DNA from: Penelope pileata
Taxonomy: Eukaryota; Chordata; Aves; Galliformes; Cracidae
Direction: 5' to 3'
Assembly (NCBI GenBank): GCA_013396635.1
Contig: WBMW01001574.1
Location: 372,001-436,000, forward strand
Length of the DNA stretch: 64,000 bases
Position 1 is the first letter of the stretch, and every line of letters starts with the position of its first letter. Below, one piece after another: positions 49,591 to 61,965 of the stretch. A model generated the notes under the pieces. That model was not told the origin of the DNA. It saw only the letters and a program-made list of their open reading frames with translations, and did no database searches. Position numbers and translations under genes: made by a program.

Positions 49591-51702
49591 GCCCATGCAG
49601 CCTGACTTCAGAACCCAAGTCTAACCCATGCTAGGTGGTTCCAACCAAGCTCACGCTGATACCAGACAGAACGAAACCAAGTTAATTAGAGTTAAATGTA
49701 TCCTCAAAGGAGATCTCCAAACCAAAACTTCTTATGCACATTAACTTAGGTAGCATGTATTTTTAATGAGTTCAGCACTTGTTTCGGGTTTTTTTTCTCT
49801 TTTGTTTAAAAAAAGCACACACATGGTGTGGCAGCTATTCAAACCCATTGCGCCAGAGTGCTAGCAAGTGCTGACTACAGGGGATGGCAAAGCTACATTG
49901 CCAGTTATGATAATTCCACTTTATTGCATAACCCTCAGATAGCTAAATTAATTAAGTAGGTGAAGTGACAAAACAAAAGCCACCTACCAATATGCTGATC
50001 ATATAATAGAAAAGGAAATGAAAAAGACCAGAGGGCTAATGCTCATGTCCAATTTTGCAAATACGGTTACATCTTGTAACATCTCCAGCATCTGTTGATG
50101 CTGTTTTTCATAAAGACGCTTCTGAAAACATATATCCATGTAGAACAATTAAAGCATGGATCTTCGGAGCAGAAAGGGGTTCTATTCGTCCAGATTTGTA
50201 GCTTTAAACCCCACCCTTCCCTCCCTACATGCATCTCCAGCACGTACTGTGTGAAGCCAGGTAAATCGCCGAGAGCCGTGCCCTTTGGGCACCAAGCTGT
50301 TAGAGCACTCTGCTCCCTGTGAGATAAAAGGACCTGTAAAGACTCTGAGTCCAAAAAGCCATAGACAGCCCTAAATAAAGACTGCTGAGCTGCGCCAATG
50401 AATTCAGCCGATGCCCTTTGGAGGCTGTCATTTAACATACAGCCAGAAAATACTGCTCACCACACTACAGCGAGTAGCAACAGCAGCTCCTTGTTTTGCA
50501 CTAAGAATTACTGTACTGCGGCCCAAGAGGCACAACACACAACCAAATCACTGTGGCACATAAGGTTTGTGCCAGCATTATGTAGAAACGCAAAACCTAT
50601 ATTACTGAAAAGCCTTTAAATTAGAATATAGCATCAGGAACTGCAAAATGCAAATCAGTTCAAAAATAGAAAGATTTATACAATGTTTCTTGATTACAAC
50701 TGCTTTACACTTCTACATCAGCACAAAGAAAACAATCCTGCAGAAGCCTCATTTTTAACTCCAATCCCAATGTCCAACTTTCAGTGGTAATGTTGCATGT
50801 AAAAAAATCCCAAACCATAAACACATAGATAATATTTTCCTAGCAATAGCTAGTTCAAGAAAACACTGATTTTTAGGTGGTTGTTTTTGTTGTTTTTATC
50901 TTTTCAAGTAGTCTTCAGTTTGAGCTTATTAATTTCAAGACTGTAACATTTAAATGGAAACTTTACATACTTTTGTATATCCTTGAAAGAGCAATCATAC
51001 AGTAATTTTAGTTTAAGCTAATGTCAAGATTGCTTCAGGATGTAGTGCAGTCTCCAAACTCCTGAAAACCTAATCTGAATTCTGCTAATCTAGGTTATAG
51101 TTTATCTTCAGGGGTTCTCCCACAAAATCATTCCTAGATGCTTTAGATTCAGCCTGACATGATTGAAAAGGTTTCCTTTTCTTTCTACTCCCATTCACCT
51201 GAACAGCACAAATATATTGGTTTTTTTTCCGGGTTCCCCTGCTCCCTCTGCCCAGTAAGATGGACTTTATTAAGGAAATTACTTTACAAGAAACCCCTAC
51301 AGATAAAACGTGACCTAGATCAGTGGAATTCTGGCCAATTTATGTTCAAAAAAGTTTATTTACTTTAAAAGATGTTACTGCATGCCACTCAAACCGTACT
51401 TGCAGCCACATTTTGCATGGGCCAAGTCTGTCATCTTTTATTTCCTAGAACCCAAGTTTACATTAGGAATGACAGAAGACCTTCTCAGGGTCAGCTGAAA
51501 ACATGCATAATTGAACATACTGGGAAAGAAAGGCTAGAAAATTGAGCAGACTGAGGACCACTGTTTGGCTGAAGAACAGCAGAGCAAAGCTGCCAGCTCA
51601 GCTCCCAGGTAACATTCCTGCTGCTCTTGATCCACTAACTCCCCTCTCCTGACCTGCACGAGATGGGGATGTGGTCTTCCCATGTTGCTTTGTGATGGGC
51701 GC

Positions 51703-52253
51703 ACGTGAACCTAACGAGGTTCAACAGGTCCAAGTGCATGAGGCTCCACATGGAATGCAGCATCCAGACCTGGGGCTACCAGCACAAGAAGGACATGGAG
51801 CTGTTGGAGCGGGTCCAGAGGAGGCCATGAAGATATCAGAGGGCCAGAGCACCCCTCCTCTGAAGAAAGGCTGAGGGAGCTGAGTTTGTTCAGTGTGGAG
51901 AAGAGAAGGCTCTGGGAAACCTCACTATGGCCTTCCAGTACTTAAAGGGAACTTATAAAAAAATGGATGAAAACAACTGGTAGTGATAGGACAAGGTACA
52001 ACTGACTTAAACCAACAGAGGGGAGATTAGATTAGATGTTAAGGAGTTCTTTACTCAGAGGGTGGTGAGGCACGGGCACAGGCCACCCAAAGAAGCTATG
52101 GATGCCCCATCCCTGGAGGTGTTCGACTTCAGGTTGGGTGGGACCCTGGGCAACCTGATCTAGTGGGTGGCAACCCTGCCCACAGCAGCGGGGTTGTAAC
52201 AAGATGATCTCTAAGGTCTCTTACAACTCAAGCCATTCTATGATCCTATGATA
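51703..52253 (+). mobile_element. CR1 LINE, internally deleted older copy
   Basis: CR1 in sense orientation. It starts with RT C-terminal text (GTGAACCTAACGAGGTTCAA, CCAAGTGCATGAGG), then jumps across an internal deletion of several hundred bases to CAGACCTGGGGCTACCAGC and GAGCTGTTGGAGCGGGTCC. It continues through GAAGAGAAGGCTCTGGG, AGGGTGGTGAGGCACGG and CCTGGGCAACCTGATCTAG. It ends with AGATGATCTCTAAGGTCTC and the terminal ATTCTATGATCCTATGATA. Many substitutions, with stops through the former ORF2 C-terminus, make it clearly older than the 31.2 kb copy. No coding capacity remains. Confidence 0.9.
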
Positions 52254-53622
52254 GGTGGCACATCCTACCATCTGACCACCTCCTAAAACTGCCGCTGCCT
52301 GAACAACACCAGCTGTGCCCAGCAGAATCTGTTCCAGAACACCTGAAGCCTCAAAGTTCTTCTCTTGCTCACTTTCAGGTCTGCCAGGAGGCTTTCCTCA
52401 CCCTCCCAGGACCACACTGCTATACTTCCAGACACACATAAAGACATACCTACTGTAAGCGCTTCCATCTCCAAGTAAGCAACGAGACCAGTTCCTGGTT
52501 TCAGAGAAATCTTGTTTGTTTCAAACATCAGCATCTTAGCTAATGAGTTTTCGTTTCCCTTCTACACTCCACAAATATTGGGCTGAGTAATGCATAGCCT
52601 AATTGACTGTTAAGGTCACTGGCCAGCTCTTTAATCTTATTTAGTACACTTTGAGACAGTTCATGAGTCATTAGGGTTTCATTCTTGGGGACACAAAGAC
52701 ACATAATATACATTAATAAAGAGCATAAATATAATTCAGTGTGTATTATACAGACTGTGAAATTACAAAGGTGGCATTAAATATTTCTTTGCAATGTTAT
52801 CATTTTAATAACTTTGCTTATTTTAATAGACAATAAAAATATTTAATTGTGAGAGCCTGCCGGTGTCTTCATAATTTGTAATGCTCATGTAGCTCTAAGA
52901 AATGCCTCAGGCAGTAAAAGTCACACTTGAAATACCAACTTGAGGTGAAAGAAGGAATCAAGAGAGAGCTATCTTAAAACATCCTTATTTGAAGGAAAAA
53001 AAAGGTATTTTTCAAGCTGTTGCAATATTTGATTTTATGATGTAAATTACAATGCAGTGAGCACACGTGTCAGGAACTTTACAATACTTTTGAAAGGGAT
53101 AAGCATCATCAATCAGGCACTGAAATCCAATTTCTGGGAGAATCTGTGAGCTCAAAGGTGAACATTTCAACTGGCTTGGAAAGACCTTTGAAAAATAAAG
53201 TTAAACAGTAATTATACATAAATGTACTTGAGAAACTTTACACCTGTCTTGACATGAATCTGATCTTTGCATGGATGATGAAATTCTTGGCATTGCTTTA
53301 GGTGATTGGGATGGCATTAGCTTAGGCAGGGTAAGAATTCAACAGCCACAAGCCTAGACAGGTAGGATAAAGGAGTTACTGACTCAAAAAAAGCATGACA
53401 GCTTATCTGTTGAAAGTCTAAACATGTTAATCATTTAACATAAACAGATCTGCTGATATTTTTAGAAAGGCATTTTAACTCATAAGTAACAATGTTAAAA
53501 AAGGACACCAGGAAATCTAATCATATTTTCCAGAGGTCATCCTAGCCATTTGCAGATTGTTACTACTAAAAATGAGACCAGGACAAAAAAAAAGAAGAAA
53601 AGGAAAAAAGCCAAAAGACAGG
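52254..53622. other. AT-rich non-coding stretch, candidate regulatory
   Basis: Lies between a CR1 and a MIR relic. The section 52560-53070 is AT-rich but not simple repeat. It contains GCCTAATTGACTG, ACATTAATAAAG, TTTTAATAACTTTG, ATATTTAATTGTG and CTTCATAATTTGTAATGC, a high density of homeodomain-type cores. A 22-base block at 53177-53198 is identical to 23743-23764. An A/G-rich tract occupies 53584-53615. No gene is visible. Any regulatory role is inference. Confidence 0.35.
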
Positions 53623-53852
53623 TAGCTGGGTTTGTGATTAGGACAATAAACAATTTGCTGGCAATCAGAATTTGACTGCTGGCTGTGCTACAGACTCCTC
53701 CTGCAACCTTTATCTCACTGTGCCTCAGCTCACAGTCAGTAAAACGCAGGTAATAATGTTTCCCTACCTCACAGGAACGTTCTCAGAATAAATCCATAAA
53801 TGCCTGCGAGACGCTGAGATGCTACTGTGACAGAGGCCATAAAAATACCTAG
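53623..53852 (+). mobile_element. MIR-type core-SINE (ancient amniote SINE)
   Basis: A tRNA-derived SINE of the MIR/core-SINE group in sense orientation. The head keeps a weak pol III A-box-like TGATTAGGACA near 53635 and text resembling GGAATCAGGA...CTGGCTCTGCCAC. The B box is decayed. The conserved core is clear (CTCACTGTGCCTCAGC, then GTAAAACGCAGGTAATAATG and CCCTACCTCACAGG). The LINE-related tail follows (GAATAAATCCATAAATGCC, GAGACGCTGAGATGCTACTG, GAGGCCATAAAAAT). In MIRs this tail lets the RNA borrow LINE machinery. Birds retain few recognisable copies. The family assignment is from memory of the amniote consensus. Confidence 0.75.
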
Positions 53853-53988
53853 GGAAAAAAAAGAAAAAAAATAAGTGTAATAAACAACAGCAACAGCAGA
53901 GAAATTCACAGACTAAACAGAAAAGGCTAAAGCTTTGCTAAATGACACGAATTCTCTGTCCTGGAGAAAAAGCAGTTAGGTTCGGCAC

Positions 53989-54255
53989 ATAGAATCATAG
54001 AATCATAGAATGGTTCAGGTTGGAAGGGACCTTAGAGATCATCTTGTTCCAACCCCCCTGCCATGGGCAAGGACACCTCCCACTAGACCAGGTTGCCCAA
54101 AGCCCCATCCAGCCTGGCTTTGAATACTTCCAGGGAGGGAGCATCAACGACTTCCCTGGGCAACCTGTTCCAGTGTCTCACCACCCTCACAGTGAAGAAT
54201 TTCTTCCTTATATCCAGTCTAAATCTACCCTCTTCCAGTTTATAACCATTACCCC
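53989..54255 (-). mobile_element. CR1 LINE 3' end, same subfamily as 31.2 kb copy
   Basis: About 267 bp of reverse-oriented CR1. It starts with three terminal repeat units (ATAGAATC ATAGAATC ATAGAATGG), then GGTTGGAAGGGACCTTAGAG, CATCTTGTTCCAACCCCCC and CTCCCACTAGACCAGG, then the antisense ORF2 tail up to TTTATAACCATTACCCC at 54255. The expected next bases (about TTGTCC) are replaced by an undetermined base at 54256 and then by unrelated sequence. The apparent 5' truncation therefore coincides with an assembly uncertainty. The sequence is very close to the 31.2 kb copy. Confidence 0.93.
54083..54255 (-). pseudogene. CR1 ORF2 C-terminal remnant
   Basis: On the minus strand this encodes G-N-G-Y-K-L-E-E-G-R-F-R-L-D-I-R-K-K-F-F, then V-V-R-H-W-N-R-L-P-R-E-V-V-D-A-P-S-L-E-V-F, ending G-A-L-G-N-L-V and a stop. 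It is almost the same peptide as at 31505-31684, with a few substitutions. The open frame upstream of G-N-G contains the undetermined base and is not CR1. No catalytic domain is present. Confidence 0.85.
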
Positions 54256-57200
54256 NACCCATGGCAGCACAGGATGGCTGTCCCATTCCCACTCTGGCAC
54301 GACACCGTCATGGTAACCCATCATCACGTGGATGTGGAGGGGCAGGGGTTTCCTTCACAGATCATCAGCTCAGTGCTGCGACCTGAGCTGCCTTGAAGAG
54401 CCATGACCAACGAGACTGAGCCCCAGCGCACTGTGTTCTTCCCCACCTCCCATTCTGCCACACGCGGCAGAGTCCAATTCCTCCCGCAGTCAAAAAGCCA
54501 CTCACTTTGAGCCTAACATTTACTCCTGAATAGTTTTTACCCATTTGTTTTCATGCCAGCATTGATCCTATAGCTTAAACAGCTTTTCTATATCCCTGAA
54601 GTTTATTTCCCTGCCGATAACGCTGAATTATGCCACCTCCCTGTCAGGACTCGTTTCACCACCAAGATGAAGCAAGTTTGTTGAGTTTTCTCTCAGACAG
54701 CCCTTCCACCCTTAAGGTTACCCACTTGCTTTGTTTACTCCACCTCCCCGTCTTACACATGGCACCGTGTTAGGGCTCACTGTCACCTTGTGACCGTGCC
54801 AACCAAATGTGTGTTTCTCCTGTACTTCCAGTTGATAACCCCTCCATCCTGCCCAGCTTAGCAACCAGTTTCTTTCCACCACTGCCTCCTGAGGTCACCA
54901 CGCTGCATGGTGATACGGCCTGCTTCCACTGTTCTGGCTCCCAAGCTCTTTCGCAAAGATCTCAGACTGCTCTCAGCAGAGACTGCGCCTCACAGCTGCC
55001 TCAGCGCTGAGGGCACATCATGTGAGGGAGGTTACAAGGAACGCACACTCTCTTCCCTCAAAGCCCCTTTATCTCCAGTGTCAGCTCAGCTCTGCAACCA
55101 ACCGCTTCAGCTTGGCTCGGCTGCATCGTGAAGCACTCTCTAAAATGAGCCAAGTGACTACAGTGCCCAGAAGGATAATTGATTCAAAAGTATGCAAATG
55201 TGTCAAATGTGTTATTTACTCTTTTATCATTTACAAAGTATTCATTCCGTAAACATTTTCAGTACTCTCTCAGAGTGTGGCAGTGCCCTGAAATCCGGGT
55301 CTCTGGGAGCGGTGGCACCACACGGCGGGTGCCAGTCAGGAGGAAGGCGGGCGCGGAGGCCTGGTGCAGGGCTGAGACAACCCACTGGCACACTGCCCCA
55401 TGTGTCTCCAGACACCACCACCAACCCTCCTGGAGGCCCTTTCTGTGACGTCCTTACAACTTGAGCAGACTGGGCCAACAGAAAAACCTTCCTTTTTTGT
55501 TTACTGGGGGCAGAGGGCTCTCTGCAGGTGCACAGGCCTGCTGCCAGCTCGGCCAAGAGGGGAGCTGGCACGAGGGAAGGGCGAGCTCGGCCCTCCACTG
55601 GCAGCCTGCCACCAGGTCAGGCTCGGCCGCGTCGGAAATCCCAGCCGAGGGAGCCAGAACAAAGTCACCTTTCCAAGGACTTGGCTCTATTTAAAATAAC
55701 CTTCACAAATAAATAAATTATGCAATTTCATGTTATGCAGTGTTGACTCCAATGACTCTGTAGCAGTGCTTACTCTACTATATTTACTTCTGGCACACGT
55801 TTGCTGTGTTCACTGCAGTCATTCAGAACGTGTTCCTATTTTAAACCCTGAGGTCCTACTGTACCAATATCTCTTTACAGTGCTCCTCACTACGTTTTTC
55901 AGAACTTGGACCATGTTGCCCCTCCTTCTTCTATCCCAGCAAGCTCCCTCACCTACAGCATGGCTTAAGGTTGTTTTTTCCTCCCCCCTCTCATATACAA
56001 GGTCCCAATCTTCCCACCTTAGCATCTCTCACTCGGTATCAGGTCACAAACTCCCACCTTCAATTGCCCCATGTTGCCAACCTCCATCCCTCAGGTTGGA
56101 ATTTCAGAAAAGCATCCTGGCACCTCCTGCCAGGCTCCCTGGGATTTGAGGAAAGGCCTCTTTCAAGCACTAACACATCTGCTTGGATGCTTTCCTTTAA
56201 ATGCTCCTCTCCAGTCACGCTTACCAAAAACCTGGCTCTGGCTGGGCTGCTGCAGCTCACCAGGCTTTGCCCTACCAGGCTCCTGTCTCTCACAGATGGT
56301 CAATGACTGCTCCAAATTGAGGCAGTTTGGGTTAGACAGTTTTGTGAGCAGAAACAGTGTTTTGATTCTGTTTACTCTAACATCTTGCCTATGACCAAGA
56401 CTAACATACTAAACTTACAGAAGGAAGATGATAGAAACCTGTTCTCTCCCCTTCCCCCATACTAATGTGATGACCATTTCAGTACTGGCTCTTTTCACTC
56501 TCTTCATCAGCAGGTCTTTGTTGCAAGAATGGCAATCACATCTGAGTGGAATCCATCCAACTGTAAGTGGTTTGTTAAATCCCAGGACACGTTATCTACA
56601 GAGAAGGATGCTTAAGCTACTTAAATGGCAACCCTTTATTAAATGCATAAAAATGCTTGAAATTTCTGTAAGCCAACAATTTATATTAATTTCCTCCCTT
56701 ACAAGTATCAGTCTCTGCTGCTAACTACGATACTGCTTTTTATGCATTTCTTTTGTAGCTATCTTTTTTTAAACCCTGTGGAATTTTCTGTAGTTCTAAC
56801 ACATATAACTGCAACTGTCCATGGGGTACACATACGCTTATTTCACTAAAGACTCCTTTCTCCAAAAGCTGAAGTAGATTCTGCACTCAGTTGACTTGAA
56901 CTGTCCCTATGATCTATCTCAGCTACACAGCGGTGACACTACTGCTATAAAAGGGAAACGTCACCAAAAACCTCATCTATGCTGGAAGTATTAAGAGAGA
57001 GACAGAGAGCAAAGACTTTTAAGATAAGGTTAGAAAATACTCTGTCATAGCCTCACTTAATGTGCACTTTATGACCCCTGGACAACCCTGCCACGACACA
57101 ACCTGCTCACGTTCAAGTGATTGCTTAAGCGCTAAATTTCCTTGTGTCTGTTTGACTGACTCAGATATATTGAGAATTCTACATGGATTCAGTTTTGGAT

Positions 57201-60200
57201 GTCATAGCCACCTTCACAAAACAGATGTTCTGCTTATACAGAGGGCATATAAACATCAGGCAATTGCTATTTAGGATTAAACATTAACAGAAAAATGTAA
57301 TCAGCAGTGACGAAAGTGGTTATGGCAGTTCGCTGGAGATAAACTCCTCTATGAAGCACACTGTTGTCTCCACCATACTCATTTACGTTGCTAGAAGCCT
57401 GAAGTGACGGAAGAGGTGGCATACCAGCAGGATTTTAGCACACTAAATGATATCTTACCTTCCCCCACTAAAACAAACTCGTCTCCTTAAACTCCCTGCT
57501 CCCAACTTCAGGGTTAAGCTCGGTGCCAGCGGCACCAGCAGCCTCACTGTGCCCAGTATCCATCAGCCCCGCGACCTGGGAACCACAGCAGCCAAAAGAA
57601 CAAGTGCTGCCACTGATGCCTGCCAGCTTCCCAGCTTCTACACATCGAGCCCAGAAGGGAACACAACATTTTCTGAAACTCTGCAAAGCCGCTTTTTTAA
57701 TCTACACAACAATATTTACTGAGCACACAATAGCAGTAGCCACGAGCGTTTCACGCGGTGCTGACAACAACAAGGAATTCCTTGCTCCTTGGTAAGCTCC
57801 CGCGCTGGTTGACACAGCAAGAGGTATTGTCAGAGGCCAAGAAAATCCGCAACTTATCAAAAGAAAATGGCAAATTGTGAAAAACCTGTACGGCAAGGTT
57901 AGCTGCCTAGGCACGGTGTTAATAGAGCTCCATAAATACCTCAGTCTCACAGTGACAGAGGTTAAAAACCCATTATCTTTCCCAAACGGCAGCGCGAACA
58001 TATGTTCAATCGAACACCCCGCCCCACCAAGCTACAAAGTAGAGTCTGCTCTTTCAGTTCCACAAATACAAACCACAGGGAGCATTTTAAATGAAAGCAT
58101 TATGAAGATCACATTAGGCAAGTTTGATCTACTGTAAAACACTCGCACACAACATTAAGAGGGAGAACAACCTTTAACACCTGCCTTCTCTTCAAACATA
58201 GCATTATCTCTGTGCATGGCTTGGCTCTTAATGGGATGAAATCTCAGGCTAAATTGCATGGCTTACCCTACTAGCAAAGAATACTTAAGATGTGTGGGAC
58301 CACGCAGCCCACTAATCCTGAACTGTTTAGAGTGTTCTTCCCAACCTGCACGCTCTGCTCAGCCTGGCCAGGCGCAGTGCAGGAGGCTCTCGCCCCAGCA
58401 CGAAGCGTGGTGACACGTGAGGAGATGCAACAGCTGGAACAGGACAAAAGGACCGCACGACCCAAGCAGCTCTGAAAGTCATCACCATAAATCTTCAGAT
58501 GCAGAGTGATTTGTTTTCTTACCAATAGCACATTGTTATTCACAAATATTAATTAGCTCCTAAATGCCACCTGTTCCTCATCCCTCCCCTCTGCTGTGTG
58601 CACAAGGATCCCTCACCGCCGAGGCTTGCGGCCACCCCGCACCACTCAGAGATTTAATGATGTTTCAAGTCACACAACTTCCACAGCCCGTTCAGCTGCA
58701 GGAGGAGAGAGGCAGGGAATAATTACTGCCTTGTGTCGTTCCCTACCAACCTCTCTAGAGGATGAAACAACAGCTTTAATGGCCTCTGAAGGGAGCCTGG
58801 TCCAGCCCGTCTCAGAAGGAAAGGGATGATGATTGCACTGGTAGGTCTTTGGAGTGGAGAACCATTTTGAAGACCCACACTTCAAAAGATCTCATCAAGC
58901 AGAGAGTTCAAACTCAAACTGGAGGGAGGAAAGTTTCTAATGCAATCACTCGCATTCCCGGCGATCACTCACGTTTCAGACAGAGTGCAGGCACAAGGAA
59001 TTGCCTGTCACATCCTACAGTGTAACAAACAGCAGTATAAATAAATCTCAATCTGCCAAGAGGAAAGCCGTTACAAACCTAGGCAATTTTCTTCAGGTTT
59101 CTGTATCCTTTGAGGAAGTGATATCTTTGAAGGTAAGAGATACAGGTGTAGGCAGACAGCTAGTGCCAGGTACACAGGATTCCTCCTCCCCCTTAGCACC
59201 AGCAATCCTGTTCCCTCCTCCTCCTAATTACACACATCACCCACAACACGAGAAGCTGGGCAGAGCACTGACACAATGCACGAGTTGGCAGCACCGAAGG
59301 CTGAAGCAGTGGCAAGGGACTAAGTACCACCTTGGTCTCTCTACAAACCCAAGGCACAGGAACCAGCTGGCACGCTTCCTAAGGAGGACGCGTTATCTAT
59401 TCAACACACCTTTCTACAACATCAGATTTTCCCTACTGGCTAGCACAGTGTGATTTTCACTAGTTCAGTCTAATCTGAATACTTCTTAACAGGTTTTCGT
59501 TTTATGACCAGTAGAGCTGATGGCCTGACACATAAGAACAGCTACAGAGTAGCACAGATGACAAATAACAGATTTAAGGTGGAAGAATGAGAGCAGTTTT
59601 TGCTGGAAAATTAAATCTAGGTACTACCTGGTCCCTGTTAAACACTGAATGAAGGAGCTGTGACCAAGGCTTGCTGTAATTACTACTAGGGAAAAACACT
59701 CTGCAATAGTCCCTGCAGACAGTAATAACCCAGGATTACCAGAACGTTCCGCATGGTTTGTCTCACAGTCAAGTTCCCAGCGCTAGAAGAACGTAAGAAT
59801 GCCTAAAATTGCATCCACAGTAAATGACAAACATGGTGCTGAATTTCTCAGGGACATGAATGGCAAAAGCTGAAGTTAAACTGTGCTAGAGCTATATTTA
59901 GTTCTGCGCAAATACAAATTAAGAAACACTTTCTTCCCAGTTACTAATGCAGTGTGACAGGAAACAATTATTTGCTCAGTGTCTAATGTTACCTTTGGTG
60001 AGTATCTGGCTTGCAGAAATCTTATATTGTGTAATAAAGAACCAGGCTGATATTCTGCAAATCAGTGAGAAAACTCATCAAAGAAGATGAAGAAACATTT
60101 GATTTGCACACACCCAAACTACACTGGTCTTAGCTATGCAGATCAAGACAATTTTAGGGCCTTTTTTTGTTCTGATACTGAAGTACAAAGAAAGTGAGTT

Positions 60201-61950
60201 TGTTTTCTGAACTGTGTATTAATTTATTCAAGAACTCTGCGAGCCATTCTAAGGAACATCATAGCTTCTCCGAAGTGTAAAATGGAGCTGGGCAGAAGGA
60301 CAGAACAATTCAAAAAAAAATCCATCTTTTATGATTTCAAGTGCCAGTTTATCTCTACAGAAAATTCAGCTCTGGGTCACAAGGGAGCTCTCAGCTCAGC
60401 AGTCACTTCAGACTTCCATGTCTACAAAACACAAAAGATAACAAAATGCATGATTCAAATGAAGGGCTAGTTAGGCCATGGAGAACCAAGCCACAATTGT
60501 AGAGAGGAATCCCACGTGCTGCCCAAGTGCTCAAAAGGTCTGCACTCGAAAAATCCCAGGCACGCAGCTGAGAAAAAACCCACTCCTGCCTACTGCAGCA
60601 GGAATGCCAGCTAACAGACCGGACTTTGGAGCGCCCAAACTACAGAACACAGCATCACTGCATGCTAAGTGAAGATAGAGAAGGCACAACATCAGGACAG
60701 AAACAACAATCCTTTCTTTTAGCACCATTGGACAAACAATTACAAGGCCCTTTACTGAGTCATACAAGCATTTCTACAACTGGAGGAGTTGGCATTTCCT
60801 GCTTGGCTTAAGCAAGTAAAACTCCACCAGAGGTGCACGAAGTGTCTGCATCTTGACGTGCTGGTGACCCTTCTATGTGCAGGTGCCTTTGAGGCAGTAG
60901 CTGCATCACCCTGTTCAGAGACGTACCAGCATAAAGGCTTTCCTCTATTTCAGCAGTACCAAGCCAGACAGATTGATAGGCTAAATACAGGCACCAAATT
61001 GACAAAAGAAGATACAACCGAGGCTCCTCATGGAGTTGATGAAAAATCAACCTGTTTTTTTTGCTGCTCATGTGTTATTCCTATGCAGACAATGCTAACA
61101 CAAAGCTCTCTGTGGGAATACATGGACACAGATCCATGACTGAATACAGGAGAAGTCTGTCAGACTTCAGAGAGGCCAAAGTGGACTTTCAGCAGTAAAG
61201 CACGTGTAGGGTAAAAACAGTGTCCAGCTGCCTAAATGCTTTCACCAGGTTACTAAACAACTCTATTTCTCTTTGGTTGTTTCCTCAAAAAAGAAAATGT
61301 AAAGCAAAACAAAGTTCTGGCATTGAGCAAGATGAACAACATTCCTGGAACAGACTCATTTTCACCAGAAATTTGATTTTCCACCTTACTCCACTTCCCC
61401 AAAGACTCATCCTATTACAGTCTTCACCACAGTGCTAAAATAATCAGGAGATAAATTAGGAACCACCCTTCTAATCTGGGTTGCCATGTAGCACCTCCAT
61501 TCCCCCCTCCACGAGGGCTGAGCTTTTAAACAAACACCATGTGAACAGAGTCTCCAAGAGCTTAACTGAGGTTTAAGGAATGAGGAGGCAAAGTTGACAG
61601 GCATACAAATTGCCATTAGCCCATGAGCAATCAAAGGGATAAAGATATATATGTTTTAGGAATTAAGAGTATCTAATTATTATGAATTAGGATTAGAGTT
61701 ATTCTTTTTAAGAAGAGAAATTACCACACATCAGCCTAATGTGTCTTTATTGCCCTCACAATAGCTGGTGCTGGGGATAGGGTGCTTGAGCAAAGCCTCA
61801 AGTCTCATCCAAAGCACCGACACCTCGACAGTCACCCCAGCCTTGGGGTCTGTCAAGCACAAAGTGAAAGGAATATTTCATTCTATAGACAAGATCTCAA
61901 AATCTGAGCTCTCCACGTTTTATAAGCACATGGTAAGAGTGTTGTCTAAG
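54256..61950. other. Non-coding unique sequence, no gene seen
   Basis: About 7.7 kb without a recognisable gene or young repeat. CpG-richer patches lie at 55300-55390 and 55550-55660. The section 55730-56400 gives several overlapping plus-strand frames (up to 139 codons at 55730-56149) with no recognisable domain. The frame at plus 59001-59453 (150 codons) and plus 60789-61139 (116 codons) are likewise unrecognised. AT-rich DNA lies at 61640-61720. Confidence 0.55.
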
Positions 61951-61965
61951 AAAAAAAAAAAAAAA
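61951..61965 (+). repeat. A15 homopolymer
   Basis: Uninterrupted run of 15 A, with no retroposon body recognised upstream. Confidence 0.95.

Larger units (their letters stand above)
47866..51702. other. Non-coding unique sequence with a CpG cluster
   Basis: No recognisable gene. It includes an imperfect (AAAC)n tract at 49085-49106, the CpG-dense cluster described separately at 49441-49590, and AT-rich DNA at 50630-51060. The open frames (up to 123 codons at minus 50067-50438) are unrecognisable. Confidence 0.57.

Noticed and set aside
54020..54316. 98-codon plus frame at the CR1/N junction
   Set aside because: It is the antisense of the CR1 tail and crosses the undetermined base.
55730..56149. 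139-codon plus frame in a run of overlapping frames at 55.7-56.4 kb
   Set aside because: Considered as an old retroelement or exon, but no RT, integrase or other motif could be read in any frame.
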